The notes below the pieces were generated by a model. It was not told the DNA's origin and did no database searches. It worked only from the letters and a program-made list of their open reading frames with translations. Shown in pieces: positions 37,192 through 45,589 of a stretch of 61,456 bases of DNA. The stretch covers positions 1-61,456 of the forward strand of contig CATJOM010000060.1 in the NCBI GenBank assembly GCA_949741915.1, given 5' to 3'. The number at the start of each line of letters is the position of its first letter. Position 1 is the first letter of the stretch. The translations under genes and the position numbers were made by a program. Source of the stretch: an uncultured Candidatus Melainabacteria bacterium. Its GTDB lineage: Bacteria; Cyanobacteriota; Vampirovibrionia; Gastranaerophilales; Gastranaerophilaceae.

Positions 37192-37932
37192 TTACACTCC
37201 TAAGTTTTCTATATTTTCGGCATCATATAAACATGCAACAGAATTTAATAATGTTTTAAGTTTTTCAAGTGCGGTAATATCCCCATTTAAGGCATTTTTT
37301 AATAATTTTTTTGATTTTTTAAATAAATTGTTTTTTTCTTCATCACATTCTTCTAAAAATGCTTCTATCCAGTTTTCAATAACAAGATTAAAGTGTTTAC
37401 CGCGAATGCAGTTGCAAATGGTAACATATGAGTATCCTAAATCCTTGGCTACCTGCTGCTGGGTCATTCCTTTTCTTCTTAATAAATCATTTATTAATAT
37501 GGCGCGTTCAGCCCCGTTGTTTTTTAAGTTTTTAGGCTTTGGATTTGAATATTCCTGTCTTATTCTCTCTTTTATAATTTGTGTTGCCCATTGTCTGAAC
37601 ATTACACCTCTTTTAGAGTTTACTCTGTAACCAACTGAGATTATTGCATCGAGGTTGTAGTAGTTTGCAGTTGTAGTTTGTGTTTTACCTTCTATTGCAC
37701 CATGTTGAGTGGTTGTAAAGAATTCCTTTACAGTCATTTTTTTATCCAACTCTCCGCTTTTAAATATATTTTTAAGATGCAGGCTGATATTCATTTTTGA
37801 ACATTCAAACAACTGAGCCATCTGTTTTTGCGTTAACCATACATCATCTTTTATCTGTGCTACTTCAATTGTTTTTGTACTGTCGATTTTGTACGGTACT
37901 AAATTATAATTTTGCGTTTGCGTGTTTGCCAT
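37192..37932 (-). CDS. RhuM-like domain fused to a Cro/CI helix-turn-helix
   Basis: 246 residues. The first 130 match the RhuM family (VWLTQKQMAQLFECSKMNISLHLKNIF, then YNLDAIISVGYRVNSKRGVMFRQWA). The remainder has a second helix-turn-helix (RKGMTQQQVAKDLGYSYVTICNCIRG) and a C-terminal helical tail. RhuM proteins are encoded near virulence and restriction genes with unknown function. Here the protein follows the Ner-like regulator (10 bp), so it may act as an early regulator. Confidence 0.7.
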   Translation of the reverse strand: MANTQTQNYNLVPYKIDSTKTIEVAQIKDDVWLTQKQMAQLFECSKMNISLHLKNIFKSGELDKKMTVKEFFTTTQHGAIEGKTQTTTANYYNLDAIISVGYRVNSKRGVMFRQWATQIIKERIRQEYSNPKPKNLKNNGAERAILINDLLRRKGMTQQQVAKDLGYSYVTICNCIRGKHFNLVIENWIEAFLEECDEEKNNLFKKSKKLLKNALNGDITALEKLKTLLNSVACLYDAENIENLGV

Positions 37933-37941
37933 TTTTTTCTC

Positions 37942-38154
37942 CTATACCCCTAAGTTTTCTTTTAACCAGTTATCTACTCTTTGGCTTGTTGCAATGCCTG
38001 AAATTACTCTTGAAATACAAGATTCAGTGACGTTTAATTCATCAGCTATCATTTTTTGCGTTAAACCGGCTAATTTTAAGCGGTATTTAATATCCGCACC
38101 CCGTTTAACTTTTCTTAAAAATTCGTTTTGAAGTTTGTTTTTTTGTATTATCAT
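37942..38154 (-). CDS. Ner/Cro-like helix-turn-helix regulator
   Basis: I prefer ATG 38154, preceded by TTGGAAG, over an upstream start (38190); this gives 70 residues. The core LAGLTQKMIADELNVTESCISRVISG is a helix-turn-helix. As the first gene of the leftward early operon, opposite the repressor gene, it sits where Mu has ner, a regulator that shuts down early transcription. The assignment rests on position and fold. Confidence 0.65.
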   Translation of the reverse strand: MIIQKNKLQNEFLRKVKRGADIKYRLKLAGLTQKMIADELNVTESCISRVISGIATSQRVDNWLKENLGV

Positions 38155-38250
38155 GTTTGAACTTCCAATTAAATTAATATTTCGTATCAAAATCTTAAAT
38201 CAACTACTAGTCAATTGTATAATATTAATAGTCAAAAGTCAAGTAATTTT
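38155..38250. promoter_or_regulatory. Divergent early/repressor promoter-operator region
   Basis: The 96 bp between the Ner-like and repressor genes contain TAGTCAA at 38208 and 38229 (21 bp apart) and a related AAGTCAA at 38236. A further ACTAGTCAAA lies inside the repressor gene at 38428. These are candidate repressor operators. TATAAT at 38218 could be the -10 of the repressor promoter; on the other strand TTGACT overlapping the first TAGTCAA could be a -35 for the early operon. TTGGAAGTTC (minus strand, near 38168) resembles the repeats of the left end. Confidence 0.5.
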
Positions 38251-38871
38251 ATGGGAAAAACAGAAGATAAACTTTTTTTAAAACAAATACGGTTTGAACA
38301 CCGCTTATCGCAACAAGAATTGGCGCAAAAAATTGGCGTTAGCAAGGGCTACATAAGTTTGGTTGAACTTGAAAAAAGTGCATTGAGTCAAAAAGTACGT
38401 GATAAAATTTTAGAGACATTTAGCAATACTAGTCAAAAAAATAGCATGGAAATAATCAGAGCAAAGTTATTTTTGGATGTCATTGGCTCTTGTGGTGGAG
38501 GCGCATATGTGCAATCACAAGAATACGAACTGGTTGAAATTCCTGCATACTTGGTTAATAAACATGGTCCCAATAAAGAATATTCTATAATCACAGCCAA
38601 GGGCGAGAGTATGGAGCCTTTTATTAAGGATAATGACAAGTTGATTATAGAACATTGTAAGGATGAACAGATAATTGATAACAGAGTTTATATATTTTGT
38701 TATCAGGATAAAATTTTTATCAAACGACTAGTGCGTAATCTAAATGAATTAATAATACAATCTGACAATCCTGACAAAAATATATATAAGACAATACACT
38801 TAATTAAAGAAGAAATGAATGATGTTTATATAATAGGGCAGGTTGTAGGTATAATGAGGAATATAAAATAG
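38251..38871 (+). CDS. CI/LexA-like phage repressor with S24 peptidase domain
   Basis: With ATG 38251 the product has 206 residues. A Cro/CI-type helix-turn-helix (LSQQELAQKIGVSKGYISLVE) is followed by a C-terminal S24 domain containing the catalytic Ser in KGESMEPF and Lys in IFIKRLVR. Such repressors keep the prophage silent and can self-cleave after DNA damage. Mu's own repressor lacks an S24 domain, so this lysogeny switch resembles lambdoid or BcepMu-like rather than Mu control. The longer TTG start at 38215 would put the -10 inside the gene. Confidence 0.85.
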   Translation: MGKTEDKLFLKQIRFEHRLSQQELAQKIGVSKGYISLVELEKSALSQKVRDKILETFSNTSQKNSMEIIRAKLFLDVIGSCGGGAYVQSQEYELVEIPAYLVNKHGPNKEYSIITAKGESMEPFIKDNDKLIIEHCKDEQIIDNRVYIFCYQDKIFIKRLVRNLNELIIQSDNPDKNIYKTIHLIKEEMNDVYIIGQVVGIMRNIK

Positions 38872-38888
38872 ACAAGGAAAACGATAAT

Positions 38889-39377
38889 ATGACAAGTGAA
38901 GAAAACAAAAACAATACTAACATTCAACAGCCAGAAGTTTCAAATAAGGATATAATTACCGGATGTGGATGCTTGATAGGTATATTGCTTGTCATTGGTG
39001 CATTGGTTGGAAGTTGTTGTAGCAACATGAACAAAGACATCCCGGATAATTCATCAACAACTGCAGCCTCAAATCCTCCCATCAACAAAAATCTAATCAC
39101 AAAAGAGTCTTTCAATGGTGAATGGCCGTTTAAAGCGGATAGTGTTGAGTTATATTGCGTGGACCTTGGCGGATACTTAACGGGTGTAAAGGTAGTTATA
39201 GAGGGCAGTACATATGCGGTTACAAGAAATCTTGAGGAACGTCATACTTTCTTGCCATATAATGAGTGGAAAGACGCAAAAATGGAAGGTTTGCTTTGTA
39301 ATGGAGTGTATATTGAAAAGCAATGCAAGGTTAGTTTAGCAGATACTGTTAATTTTGCAAACACATTGTGCGATTAA
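38889..39377 (+). CDS. Membrane-anchored DUF2511-like protein
   Basis: 162 residues, 17 bp after the repressor and probably co-expressed with it in the lysogen. A hydrophobic segment (about 27-47: CLIGILLVIGALVGSCC) anchors it; the outer domain has ESFNGEWPFKADSVELYC, the WPF motif of DUF2511/YebY-like proteins, and paired Cys. A lysogenic-conversion gene (for example exclusion of other phages) is possible but not shown. Confidence 0.6.
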   Translation: MTSEENKNNTNIQQPEVSNKDIITGCGCLIGILLVIGALVGSCCSNMNKDIPDNSSTTAASNPPINKNLITKESFNGEWPFKADSVELYCVDLGGYLTGVKVVIEGSTYAVTRNLEERHTFLPYNEWKDAKMEGLLCNGVYIEKQCKVSLADTVNFANTLCD

Positions 39378-39383
39378 GATATT

Positions 39384-39791
39384 ATGATTAAACCCGCCTT
39401 ATTTCTTTTAACATTTTTTATGCTCTGCAATGGTGCTTATGGAGCACACTTGTATTCTGAAAAAACTTATCAGGAGCAATGGTGCAAAGCAAAAGGCGGT
39501 TAGCTGGAATATAAATTAAATGATAAAACAAGGGTGGATTGCTTAACTAATCAATACGCTGTCGAGTTTGATTTTGCTCCAAAATGGCATGAATGCATAG
39601 GACAAGCTCTCTATTATGCTGAAAAAACAGGCAAACAAGCAACCTGTGTCTTAATAATGGAAAGAGGCGAAAGGGATTTAAAATATTTAAAGCGCCTCCG
39701 TAATGTGGCCTATAAAAAAGGTATTAAAACATTTACAATGAAAACGGAACATATTATTTGCAATTCAGACATTAATGCTAATTGCAAATAA
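39384..39791 (+). pseudogene. Secreted protein gene interrupted by one in-frame TAG
   Basis: The frame from ATG 39384 encodes a signal peptide (KPALFLLTFFMLCNGAYG), then YQEQWCKAKGG, a TAG stop at 39501, and continues in the same frame with LEYKLNDKTRVDCLTNQYAVEFDFAPKWHECIGQALYY and CVLIMERGERDLKYL to TAA at 39791. The sequence on both sides of the TAG reads as one protein of 135 codons, so this looks like a recent nonsense mutation. TAG terminates several intact genes here (gpF, tape measure, gpV), which argues against code reassignment. Read-through is an alternative. Confidence 0.7.
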
Positions 39792-39803
39792 AAGCCAAGA
39801 TAA

Positions 39804-40325
39804 TTATAAAAAGCTTTCGTTATATTTCTCATTTACATATAACTCTGCCATTAATTCATCAAGTATATTTTGCTTCAAATCCTCATGCCATTTCATAAAT
39901 GTTCTTTTTGGTATATGCATATCAACATCAAAACTTTTGCCTGATTTTTTCATATGTTTTGTGATTTTATCATCAAATCCAAAGTTATGAATGGCTGCAT
40001 ATTCCTTATCGGAATAAACTTTTGCTGTTGTTTCCGTGACCTTTCTTCCGACACCTTCCCTCATTTCTCCTTCGAGAACCAAAAGTTCACCACCTCCTCT
40101 GTTGTTTTTCTCCCTCCATATTTTATAAGGATCAAACCAATCTTGCCAACTTTCATCTGCGTTTTTGCCTTGTGTATCAAAGTTTGAGTCAACATCCTCT
40201 AACATAATTTGAGAAGCAATTCTCATTAATTTTTTGGGTTTTTTTGCCTTGTTCCCAACTTCTTTTAATGCTTCCATGATCCTTTTGTCGTTTGTTTCAA
40301 TGCATATGGAATCTTTTTTTGCCAT
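39804..40325 (-). CDS. Virion morphogenesis protein (Mu gpG / gp31 family)
   Basis: 173 residues. The layout (EALKEVGNKAKKPKKLMRIASQIM, then DESWQDWFDPYK, LVLEGEMREGVG and YAAIHNFGFDDKI) matches the Phage_tail_S/gpG family, proteins needed for head or tail completion. In Mu it follows gpF; here it is last in the leftward head block and converges with the lysogenic genes, separated by 12 bp. Confidence 0.82.
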   Translation of the reverse strand: MAKKDSICIETNDKRIMEALKEVGNKAKKPKKLMRIASQIMLEDVDSNFDTQGKNADESWQDWFDPYKIWREKNNRGGGELLVLEGEMREGVGRKVTETTAKVYSDKEYAAIHNFGFDDKITKHMKKSGKSFDVDMHIPKRTFMKWHEDLKQNILDELMAELYVNEKYNESFL

Positions 40326-40523
40326 CTTTATTTTTTATCCTTTTTAATATTATATATAATATTGTTGAGTTTAATTGCCATCAACCTGGGTTTGAAATAT
40401 GTTTAAAGTTAATTTAAATATGGTATAATATATATGAATAGAATAATTGAGAATCTCATTAAGACCTAGCGGGCTATCTTGATAGTTACAGTGGATTATG
40501 GCACCACCTCAATTATTTGTTTT
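40326..40523. other. Intergenic stretch between gpG and the 114-bp repeat
   Basis: About 200 bp, AT-rich at the left. TAGCGGGCTATCTTGATAG near 40466-40484 has short inverted segments. No ORF or RNA gene that I can support; together with the adjacent repeat it separates gpG from gpF by 366 bp, an unusually wide gap for a late operon. Confidence 0.4.
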
Positions 40524-40574
40524 GTTTTAATCGTCAAGGCTCACCGCCTTGGCGATTTTCGTACCGGCTTACGC
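40524..40574 (-). repeat. Partial second unit of the 114-bp element
   Basis: It starts with the 16-base unit head (GCGTAAGCCGGTACGA) exactly 114 bp after the head of the neighbouring full unit and then carries its own hairpin (AATCGCCAAGG with CCTTGACGATT, one mismatch) at the same internal position as the full units. After the hairpin the similarity ends. Confidence 0.7.
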
Positions 40575-40688
40575 TTTTTTCCGCCTATGGGTATTTCGCC
40601 CCGACGGGCTCAATTATCCTACGGCGGTTATCGACAGTTGCGTTTGTGTCTTGCTCATCGCAAGCCCCAAACTCACTCCGGCTTACGC
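40575..40688 (-). repeat. 114-bp palindrome-containing element, copy 1
   Basis: This unit aligns without gaps to the copy at 49016 over all 114 bases, with 25 differences by my count. Conserved parts are the head GCGTAAGCC, an internal hairpin (GTTTG/CAAAC outer and CTTGC/GCAAG inner stem), the box AGGAYAATTGAG, a GC-rich hairpin and the tail AGGCGGAA. It begins 3 bp after the gpF stop codon, reading in the same direction. The frame that is open in the other copies contains one TAG here and has no start codon. Confidence 0.85.
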
Positions 40689-40691
40689 TTT

Positions 40692-42005
40692 CTATTTTAT
40701 TTTTTTATACATCTTTATATTCTTAAATGAGTTTCTGTTTACAATACTTGCTGTCGCTATATAGTTTACAGGTTTTTGCTTATTTAGTTTATTTAATTTT
40801 GTACATACTTTTATACACTTATTATTCTCTATATTCTTGATATAGATTAGGCCTGTGGCGTTTTTGCTTGTATAATCAATATAAACTTCATCCGGATTGT
40901 TAATTATATTATATATATCAAACATCTCACCATCCGAGAGTTTTTGTTTTTCAATCTTAACGTTTCCAATAATATGGCCTATTCTGTTATCCTGCAGCAC
41001 TATAATTGGTGTTTGGGGTTTAATATTGTCTTGATGAAGAGCATTCAAAATATCCGGGTTTATCCAGGTAACTGTTTTTTCTATCCCTCTTGTCTTAAAG
41101 CCCGATTTTATAACATTAGATATAAAGGTGTTGCAAACATCACTGTTGTGAAGATTTTGTGCCATCTCCGAAATGAAGGTGTCTTTTAAATTTTGGGGTA
41201 AATCTTTAATTTTTGAATAAGCCTGGACATCTAGACCCCAAGCACACTTGCCCGGGTTTGTTGACCATCCTGCATCTGCTGCAAATTTAAATCGTTTGCC
41301 GCCAATCGTATAATCATATACAGCGACCGGTTTTTCTAATCCGGTTTCTTTATCAACAACGACAAATTTATGCGATATGTTGCCACTACTCTTTTCTACG
41401 GTTAACCCAAGGTGCTTGAGCTTTGAAGCACTTAAACTTCTCACTGTACATCTGCAGCCCCAGCCGTTTGGCGGATAAAAATACAGCCAAAACTCATCAT
41501 CATATCTAAATATTTTTTGATGTAGCGCTTTATGTTCAGGGCGTGTTACACTATCTATGACACAGACATACTGTAAATATGGTGCAATATCTGCGTTTTC
41601 AAGCTGCTCCAAATATCTTCCGGCGTTATAGGCGCTTTGAATATTCTGTTTGTAAATTGTTTTAACACGGTATTTTGAACCTAGCTGTATAGTTTTCTTT
41701 TCGCCGTTTTTATCCTCAACTTCTCTTTTACCCCACCAGCCCTTTTCAATAAAAAGTTTTTCAACCTCTTTTTGTGTTGTTCTTGCGCTTGTGCCGTTCT
41801 TTAAGGAATTTTCAAGGATTTCTTTTGTATCCCGAAGCAGGTCCGCCTTTGCCATTTTAGCTACAGTAAAAGCCTTAGCATGGGCATCTTCCCACATATC
41901 GTACCAGTTATTAGATATCTTATATCCTTTATTTTCAAGATATTTAACAGCCCTTTCAGGAGGCATTTTGAAGGCAAGAGCCAGATTAACATCCTCTTTT
42001 GTCAT
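40692..42005 (-). CDS. Head morphogenesis protein (Mu gpF family) with C-terminal nuclease-like domain
   Basis: 437 residues. The first 240 match the SPP1 gp7/Mu gpF minor head family (VKTIYKQNIQSAYNAGRY, a VTRPEHKALHQKIFRYDDEFW block, and NGWGCRCTVRSLS). The C-terminal 150 (VTWINPDILNALHQDN to the end) resemble the Barnase/EndoU/ColicinE5-RelE-like (PBECR) domains found attached to gpF proteins, with IIVLQDN, VYIDYTS and an ATASIVNRNSF end. Such a domain could act on host nucleic acid after delivery with the virion. The tail domain call is moderate. The gene overlaps the portal gene by 4 bp. Confidence 0.82.
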   Translation of the reverse strand: MTKEDVNLALAFKMPPERAVKYLENKGYKISNNWYDMWEDAHAKAFTVAKMAKADLLRDTKEILENSLKNGTSARTTQKEVEKLFIEKGWWGKREVEDKNGEKKTIQLGSKYRVKTIYKQNIQSAYNAGRYLEQLENADIAPYLQYVCVIDSVTRPEHKALHQKIFRYDDEFWLYFYPPNGWGCRCTVRSLSASKLKHLGLTVEKSSGNISHKFVVVDKETGLEKPVAVYDYTIGGKRFKFAADAGWSTNPGKCAWGLDVQAYSKIKDLPQNLKDTFISEMAQNLHNSDVCNTFISNVIKSGFKTRGIEKTVTWINPDILNALHQDNIKPQTPIIVLQDNRIGHIIGNVKIEKQKLSDGEMFDIYNIINNPDEVYIDYTSKNATGLIYIKNIENNKCIKVCTKLNKLNKQKPVNYIATASIVNRNSFKNIKMYKKIK

Positions 42006-43552
42006 TGTGCATCCTCTGTGGCTCTATCTTTATTTGCCGTTGCCCTGCCCCATAAATTACTTATAAATATAACCTTTGCCAACGTTTCTTCAAGCTCTTT
42101 GAAATCCATCTTTGGATATATTTCTGATAATTTTTCCAGTGCGGCGTCTGTGTTCTGTTCTTCCTTAAATGCTTCTATTATAGGTTTAATGCTGTTGTTT
42201 AATATTTTATCTACCTCGTTATTACACATATAATCGTTTAAGACATCAAGATTATTTTGAGGTTCAAATTGAGCTGTCTCTGAAAAATTATTAGCCTCAA
42301 ACTGCACTCTGGGCGAAGCCAATTCAAAATCATCTTCCTCAAGATTATATGCCTTTTGAAAGTATAATTTTTTGAATTTGACACCAATTTCAGATAATAT
42401 TTTATCGCGTTCAGCAAGTTCTTTTTTGATGTCATTTTCGCCATATAGATTAAACTCCGGTATATCTTCATCATCAAAATTAATTTGGTGGATATAAGAA
42501 AGCAGCTCATTTATGGTCTTTTCAACCAGCCTTTTGTCTGATTCGATGATATCTTCTCTAACCCGAGCATGGACATTTCCCAAAGCATAGCTGCCTTTAT
42601 CGCCAGAATCTGTCGTAAGGGTTTGGCCTAAAATATTTTTTGAGATATTTTCATCACAAAGTTTTATAAACTCTTTATATATAGCAAAGCTTGCACTCTT
42701 TCCTGCAGCTTCTTTAATTTCAACGCTTGAATTATTAGGAATAACAATGCAGGCGTCCTGCACCATTGCAACTAAATCATTAAGCAGTTTTGTTATGTCA
42801 TCTTCGTTTGCGCTTTCATCATATTTGCCGACAAAGTATGGCATAGAATATTTTTCCATAAACTTTGCCCAAAATTCATATCCGCCCTTTTTAAAAGCAA
42901 TATCCCAAAAACAAAGACTCAATACAGCTTCACCATATGGATTTTCTTCATCTGCTTCATGTTTTGGGCATAAAAATTTCATCTCATCAAAATCAATAAC
43001 AAGACCGTCTTTATAGCCTTTAGCCTTAAAGCATAATTCATTATCGGTATTGTAATGAAACCATTTAACAGGCGGGGCAGTTATTTCCTTAGGAATTACG
43101 ACACCATTTTCTATATCATTTTTCCAAATAATTTCCAATGGCTGAAAACCGTACAATGGTGCGTTTAAAATATTGCTCACAAGAGAGCGGATATCTATGC
43201 TTTTTAACAGCGTTTCATAGAATTCTTTCCTGTCATCTTTCGCGCATTCTATTTGCCAGTTTAGGGATAAAACCCCGGCCTTTCTTGATGTAATACACGT
43301 TGCAACCTGGCCCTCTTTTTTAAGGGATTTTAAAATTTCTATACCCTTGCCCGTTTTTTTAAGGACAGAATCAGGGTTTGGCAATTGGCCCGCTATTTGA
43401 TATAAGCCTTCGACGTTTTTTGCCTCAACAAGTTTATTGAAAAAATCTTTATTGTTTTTAGCCGTCCTTATAATATGTTTTATTTCGGCGCTGGTACCGG
43501 GTTGATTTTTAACATTTTGCTTTTGCTTTTTTATTTTTTTATTCTTTGCCAT
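42002..43552 (-). CDS. Portal protein (Mu gp29 / DUF935)
   Basis: The 516-residue protein matches the DUF935 portal family: GQVATCITSRKAGVLSLNWQIE near residue 83, LNAPLYGFQPLEIIW near 129, a FLCPKHEADEENPYG segment near 194, AFKKGGYEFWAKFMEKYSMP near 219 and LGQTLTTDSGDKGSYALG near 310. The portal ring is the DNA channel at the head vertex. The Lys-rich N-terminus (KKIKKQKQN) is an extension. It lies between terminase and gpF, as in Mu. Confidence 0.92.
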   Translation of the reverse strand: MAKNKKIKKQKQNVKNQPGTSAEIKHIIRTAKNNKDFFNKLVEAKNVEGLYQIAGQLPNPDSVLKKTGKGIEILKSLKKEGQVATCITSRKAGVLSLNWQIECAKDDRKEFYETLLKSIDIRSLVSNILNAPLYGFQPLEIIWKNDIENGVVIPKEITAPPVKWFHYNTDNELCFKAKGYKDGLVIDFDEMKFLCPKHEADEENPYGEAVLSLCFWDIAFKKGGYEFWAKFMEKYSMPYFVGKYDESANEDDITKLLNDLVAMVQDACIVIPNNSSVEIKEAAGKSASFAIYKEFIKLCDENISKNILGQTLTTDSGDKGSYALGNVHARVREDIIESDKRLVEKTINELLSYIHQINFDDEDIPEFNLYGENDIKKELAERDKILSEIGVKFKKLYFQKAYNLEEDDFELASPRVQFEANNFSETAQFEPQNNLDVLNDYMCNNEVDKILNNSIKPIIEAFKEEQNTDAALEKLSEIYPKMDFKELEETLAKVIFISNLWGRATANKDRATEDAQ

Positions 43553-43638
43553 ATTTGCCTCTGATGAAATCCGCTTTAAAACTGTTTTAAATCGTTTTAA
43601 AAATACTGTTAAATACTTTTTATATACAATTAATCATT

Positions 43639-45171
43639 TCAATACATACCCTTCCTTAAAAGGTCTTTAAACGGCGCATAATCAAACTCAAATCTTTTCT
43701 TGTCCTTTCGCCTTGGCATAGCGCTTTTTACAGCACCCATTACACCCTTTTTGTTAATTGAGGCGTGATACGCTAAAGCAATTGCCCAAAATCTGTCACC
43801 GTGTCCGTCTGTTGTATTATCAGCATCAAAACGTATGTTTCCGGATTTGGTTACAAACTTTTTGATACTATGTAAATCCGCCCTTAAATCAGGGTCGGAC
43901 GGGATTCTTATCAACCTGTCTTCAAATCCTGTATACAAGAGATGAGCAAGTTCTGATTTGAACGCCGGTGTAAATGTGCTTGCTTCAACCTTCCACTTGC
44001 CAAATTTTTCCTGCGCTCTTTCTCCTAATTGTTTACCTATGCCTGTCGTATCAAGCTGTGCACGCCTTAGATTTTTATGTTGCAAAATATTGTATAAAAC
44101 ATCTTCTTGCACCTTGAAACGGGTTTTTTGCATAACTTCGGAGTTTCTTAAATAACAAACGTCTCCAAGTTTTTCCAAGGTTTCAATTGCAGTGAGGTGT
44201 CTTTCGCGTGCTATATCCATTCCGGTATAAAGATCGCCCGTAGTGGAAGCGAGAGGCATTAAACAATTATCAATTTCACAAGAATTAATGAGCGCGTATG
44301 ATAAAAAGCTTGTGGATTCATCCACAGGATCACACATATATTCCTGCAGCCAGGTAATTTCATCTCCGGCGTTTTCTTTTATAAACTTAAGCCATTCCTG
44401 ACGTTCAAGCTCTGTCAGGGCCTTATGAAGGATTTTGTCAGCAAGTCCGCCATTAACGGCATCGACAATCGTTGTGCGGTGAAGACCCCATTTAAGCTTA
44501 CCTTTGTTAATTTTGTCTATGAATTCATAGAATTTAGAATCCTGCCCGTTATGCGTAGACAAAATTCTTATAGGATAGCCCCAAATCAGAGCGGATGCGC
44601 TTGCAGCCGTCCACATTGCCTGCTGGTCCTTATGATGTGCAAATTCATCTAAGACAACCTTGCCGCCCTTTGATCTGAATTGTGTCGGGTTGGAAGATAA
44701 GGCATTAATTCTGGCGCCATTCTTAAATTCAATAGTTAAGGCTTTTACATCTTTATCTTTGTCAATTATTATTTCGCCTAAATCCTGAATAACCTCATTT
44801 AGAACACCAGCCCAGTGGGCGCAGTACATTATGTATTCTTTAGCTGCTGTAATATCAGCTGATGAAAACCAAACATCACAGGGTTTGCCGTGAAGTCTTA
44901 AGGTAAGTGCATCTCTGACGTCTTCATAAGCTTGGACATACGTTGCACCAATACGGCGGGATTTTTCCCAGATTTTAATCTGGCTTTTATCATTAAGCCA
45001 GTCCTTCTGGTTTTTCAAAAAAAGCCCTTTGTGCGGGGCTTTTTGTGTATTTATAAAATCCGATGCAAGCCATTCCTGATTTTGTTTAGAAGCTGCAACC
45101 GCAGGAGGACTCACAGCGTTTGCACCCTTCTTAAGGGCTCTTGTCAGTTTTTTTCTTTCCTTTTTCTTCAT
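43639..45171 (-). CDS. Terminase large subunit (Mu gp28 family)
   Basis: 510 residues. ATPase part: an atypical Walker A (WEKSRRIGATY), Walker B followed by Glu/His (KVVLDEFAHH) and the ILSTHNGQDSKF coupling motif. Nuclease part: TGMDIARERHLTAIETL and AQLDTTGIGKQLGE. It packages DNA by headful cutting; Mu-type phages package host-flanked ends. The Lys-rich start (KKKERKKLTRALKKG) is typical. It follows gp27 by 4 bp. Confidence 0.93.
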   Translation of the reverse strand: MKKKERKKLTRALKKGANAVSPPAVAASKQNQEWLASDFINTQKAPHKGLFLKNQKDWLNDKSQIKIWEKSRRIGATYVQAYEDVRDALTLRLHGKPCDVWFSSADITAAKEYIMYCAHWAGVLNEVIQDLGEIIIDKDKDVKALTIEFKNGARINALSSNPTQFRSKGGKVVLDEFAHHKDQQAMWTAASASALIWGYPIRILSTHNGQDSKFYEFIDKINKGKLKWGLHRTTIVDAVNGGLADKILHKALTELERQEWLKFIKENAGDEITWLQEYMCDPVDESTSFLSYALINSCEIDNCLMPLASTTGDLYTGMDIARERHLTAIETLEKLGDVCYLRNSEVMQKTRFKVQEDVLYNILQHKNLRRAQLDTTGIGKQLGERAQEKFGKWKVEASTFTPAFKSELAHLLYTGFEDRLIRIPSDPDLRADLHSIKKFVTKSGNIRFDADNTTDGHGDRFWAIALAYHASINKKGVMGAVKSAMPRRKDKKRFEFDYAPFKDLLRKGMY

Positions 45172-45175
45172 TGTT

Positions 45176-45589
45176 CTATGAGTTTTCCAACAAATTGCAT
45201 ATTCTGCTTAAAATCGTTTCATCAACGTTTTTGGGGCCATTTTCTTCTTTCTCATTCTGCACTAGGGTTTCAACGGTTTTAGCCTGCATAATTCTTGGAA
45301 TTACAGCTTTTATAAAATTAAGGGTTTCTTTATCGGGCTTCTCGCCGGTCTTTTTGTATGTTTCAAGCGCATCTAATGTCATCAAATTTGTAAGTTCAAT
45401 TAAGGCTGCAGATGTACTTGTATTTGCAGCCAGAAATTTCTCCCTCTTATTCTCCCAATCACCCTCTTTTTTCCACTTATGCAGGGTTTTTGTGCTAATA
45501 TTGAGCTCTTGTGCTATTGTTTCAACACATTTTTGCTGCTCAACAAATTTACTTTCAGCTATTGGAAAATATTGGTCTTTCTTTGCCAT
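45176..45589 (-). CDS. DUF1804 protein, probable small terminase (Mu gp27)
   Basis: 137 residues. The N-terminal helix-turn-helix (QQKCVETIAQELNISTKTLHKWKKEGDWENKR) is characteristic of DUF1804, the protein before the terminase in Mu-like phages. The C-terminal helices (LNFIKAVIPRIMQAKTVETLVQ) resemble the oligomerisation part of small terminases. DNA recognition for packaging is the likely role. Confidence 0.85.
   Translation of the reverse strand: MAKKDQYFPIAESKFVEQQKCVETIAQELNISTKTLHKWKKEGDWENKREKFLAANTSTSAALIELTNLMTLDALETYKKTGEKPDKETLNFIKAVIPRIMQAKTVETLVQNEKEENGPKNVDETILSRICNLLENS

Noticed and set aside
39501-39503. TAG recoded as an amino acid
   Set aside because: gpF, the tape measure, gpV and the cyclase gene all end naturally in TAG, so reassignment is unlikely.
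40479-40764. Three overlapping plus-strand ORFs of 69-83 codons
   Set aside because: They are the reverse strand of the 114-bp element and its partial copy; GC-rich repeat DNA opens frames by chance and no ribosome-binding site fits.
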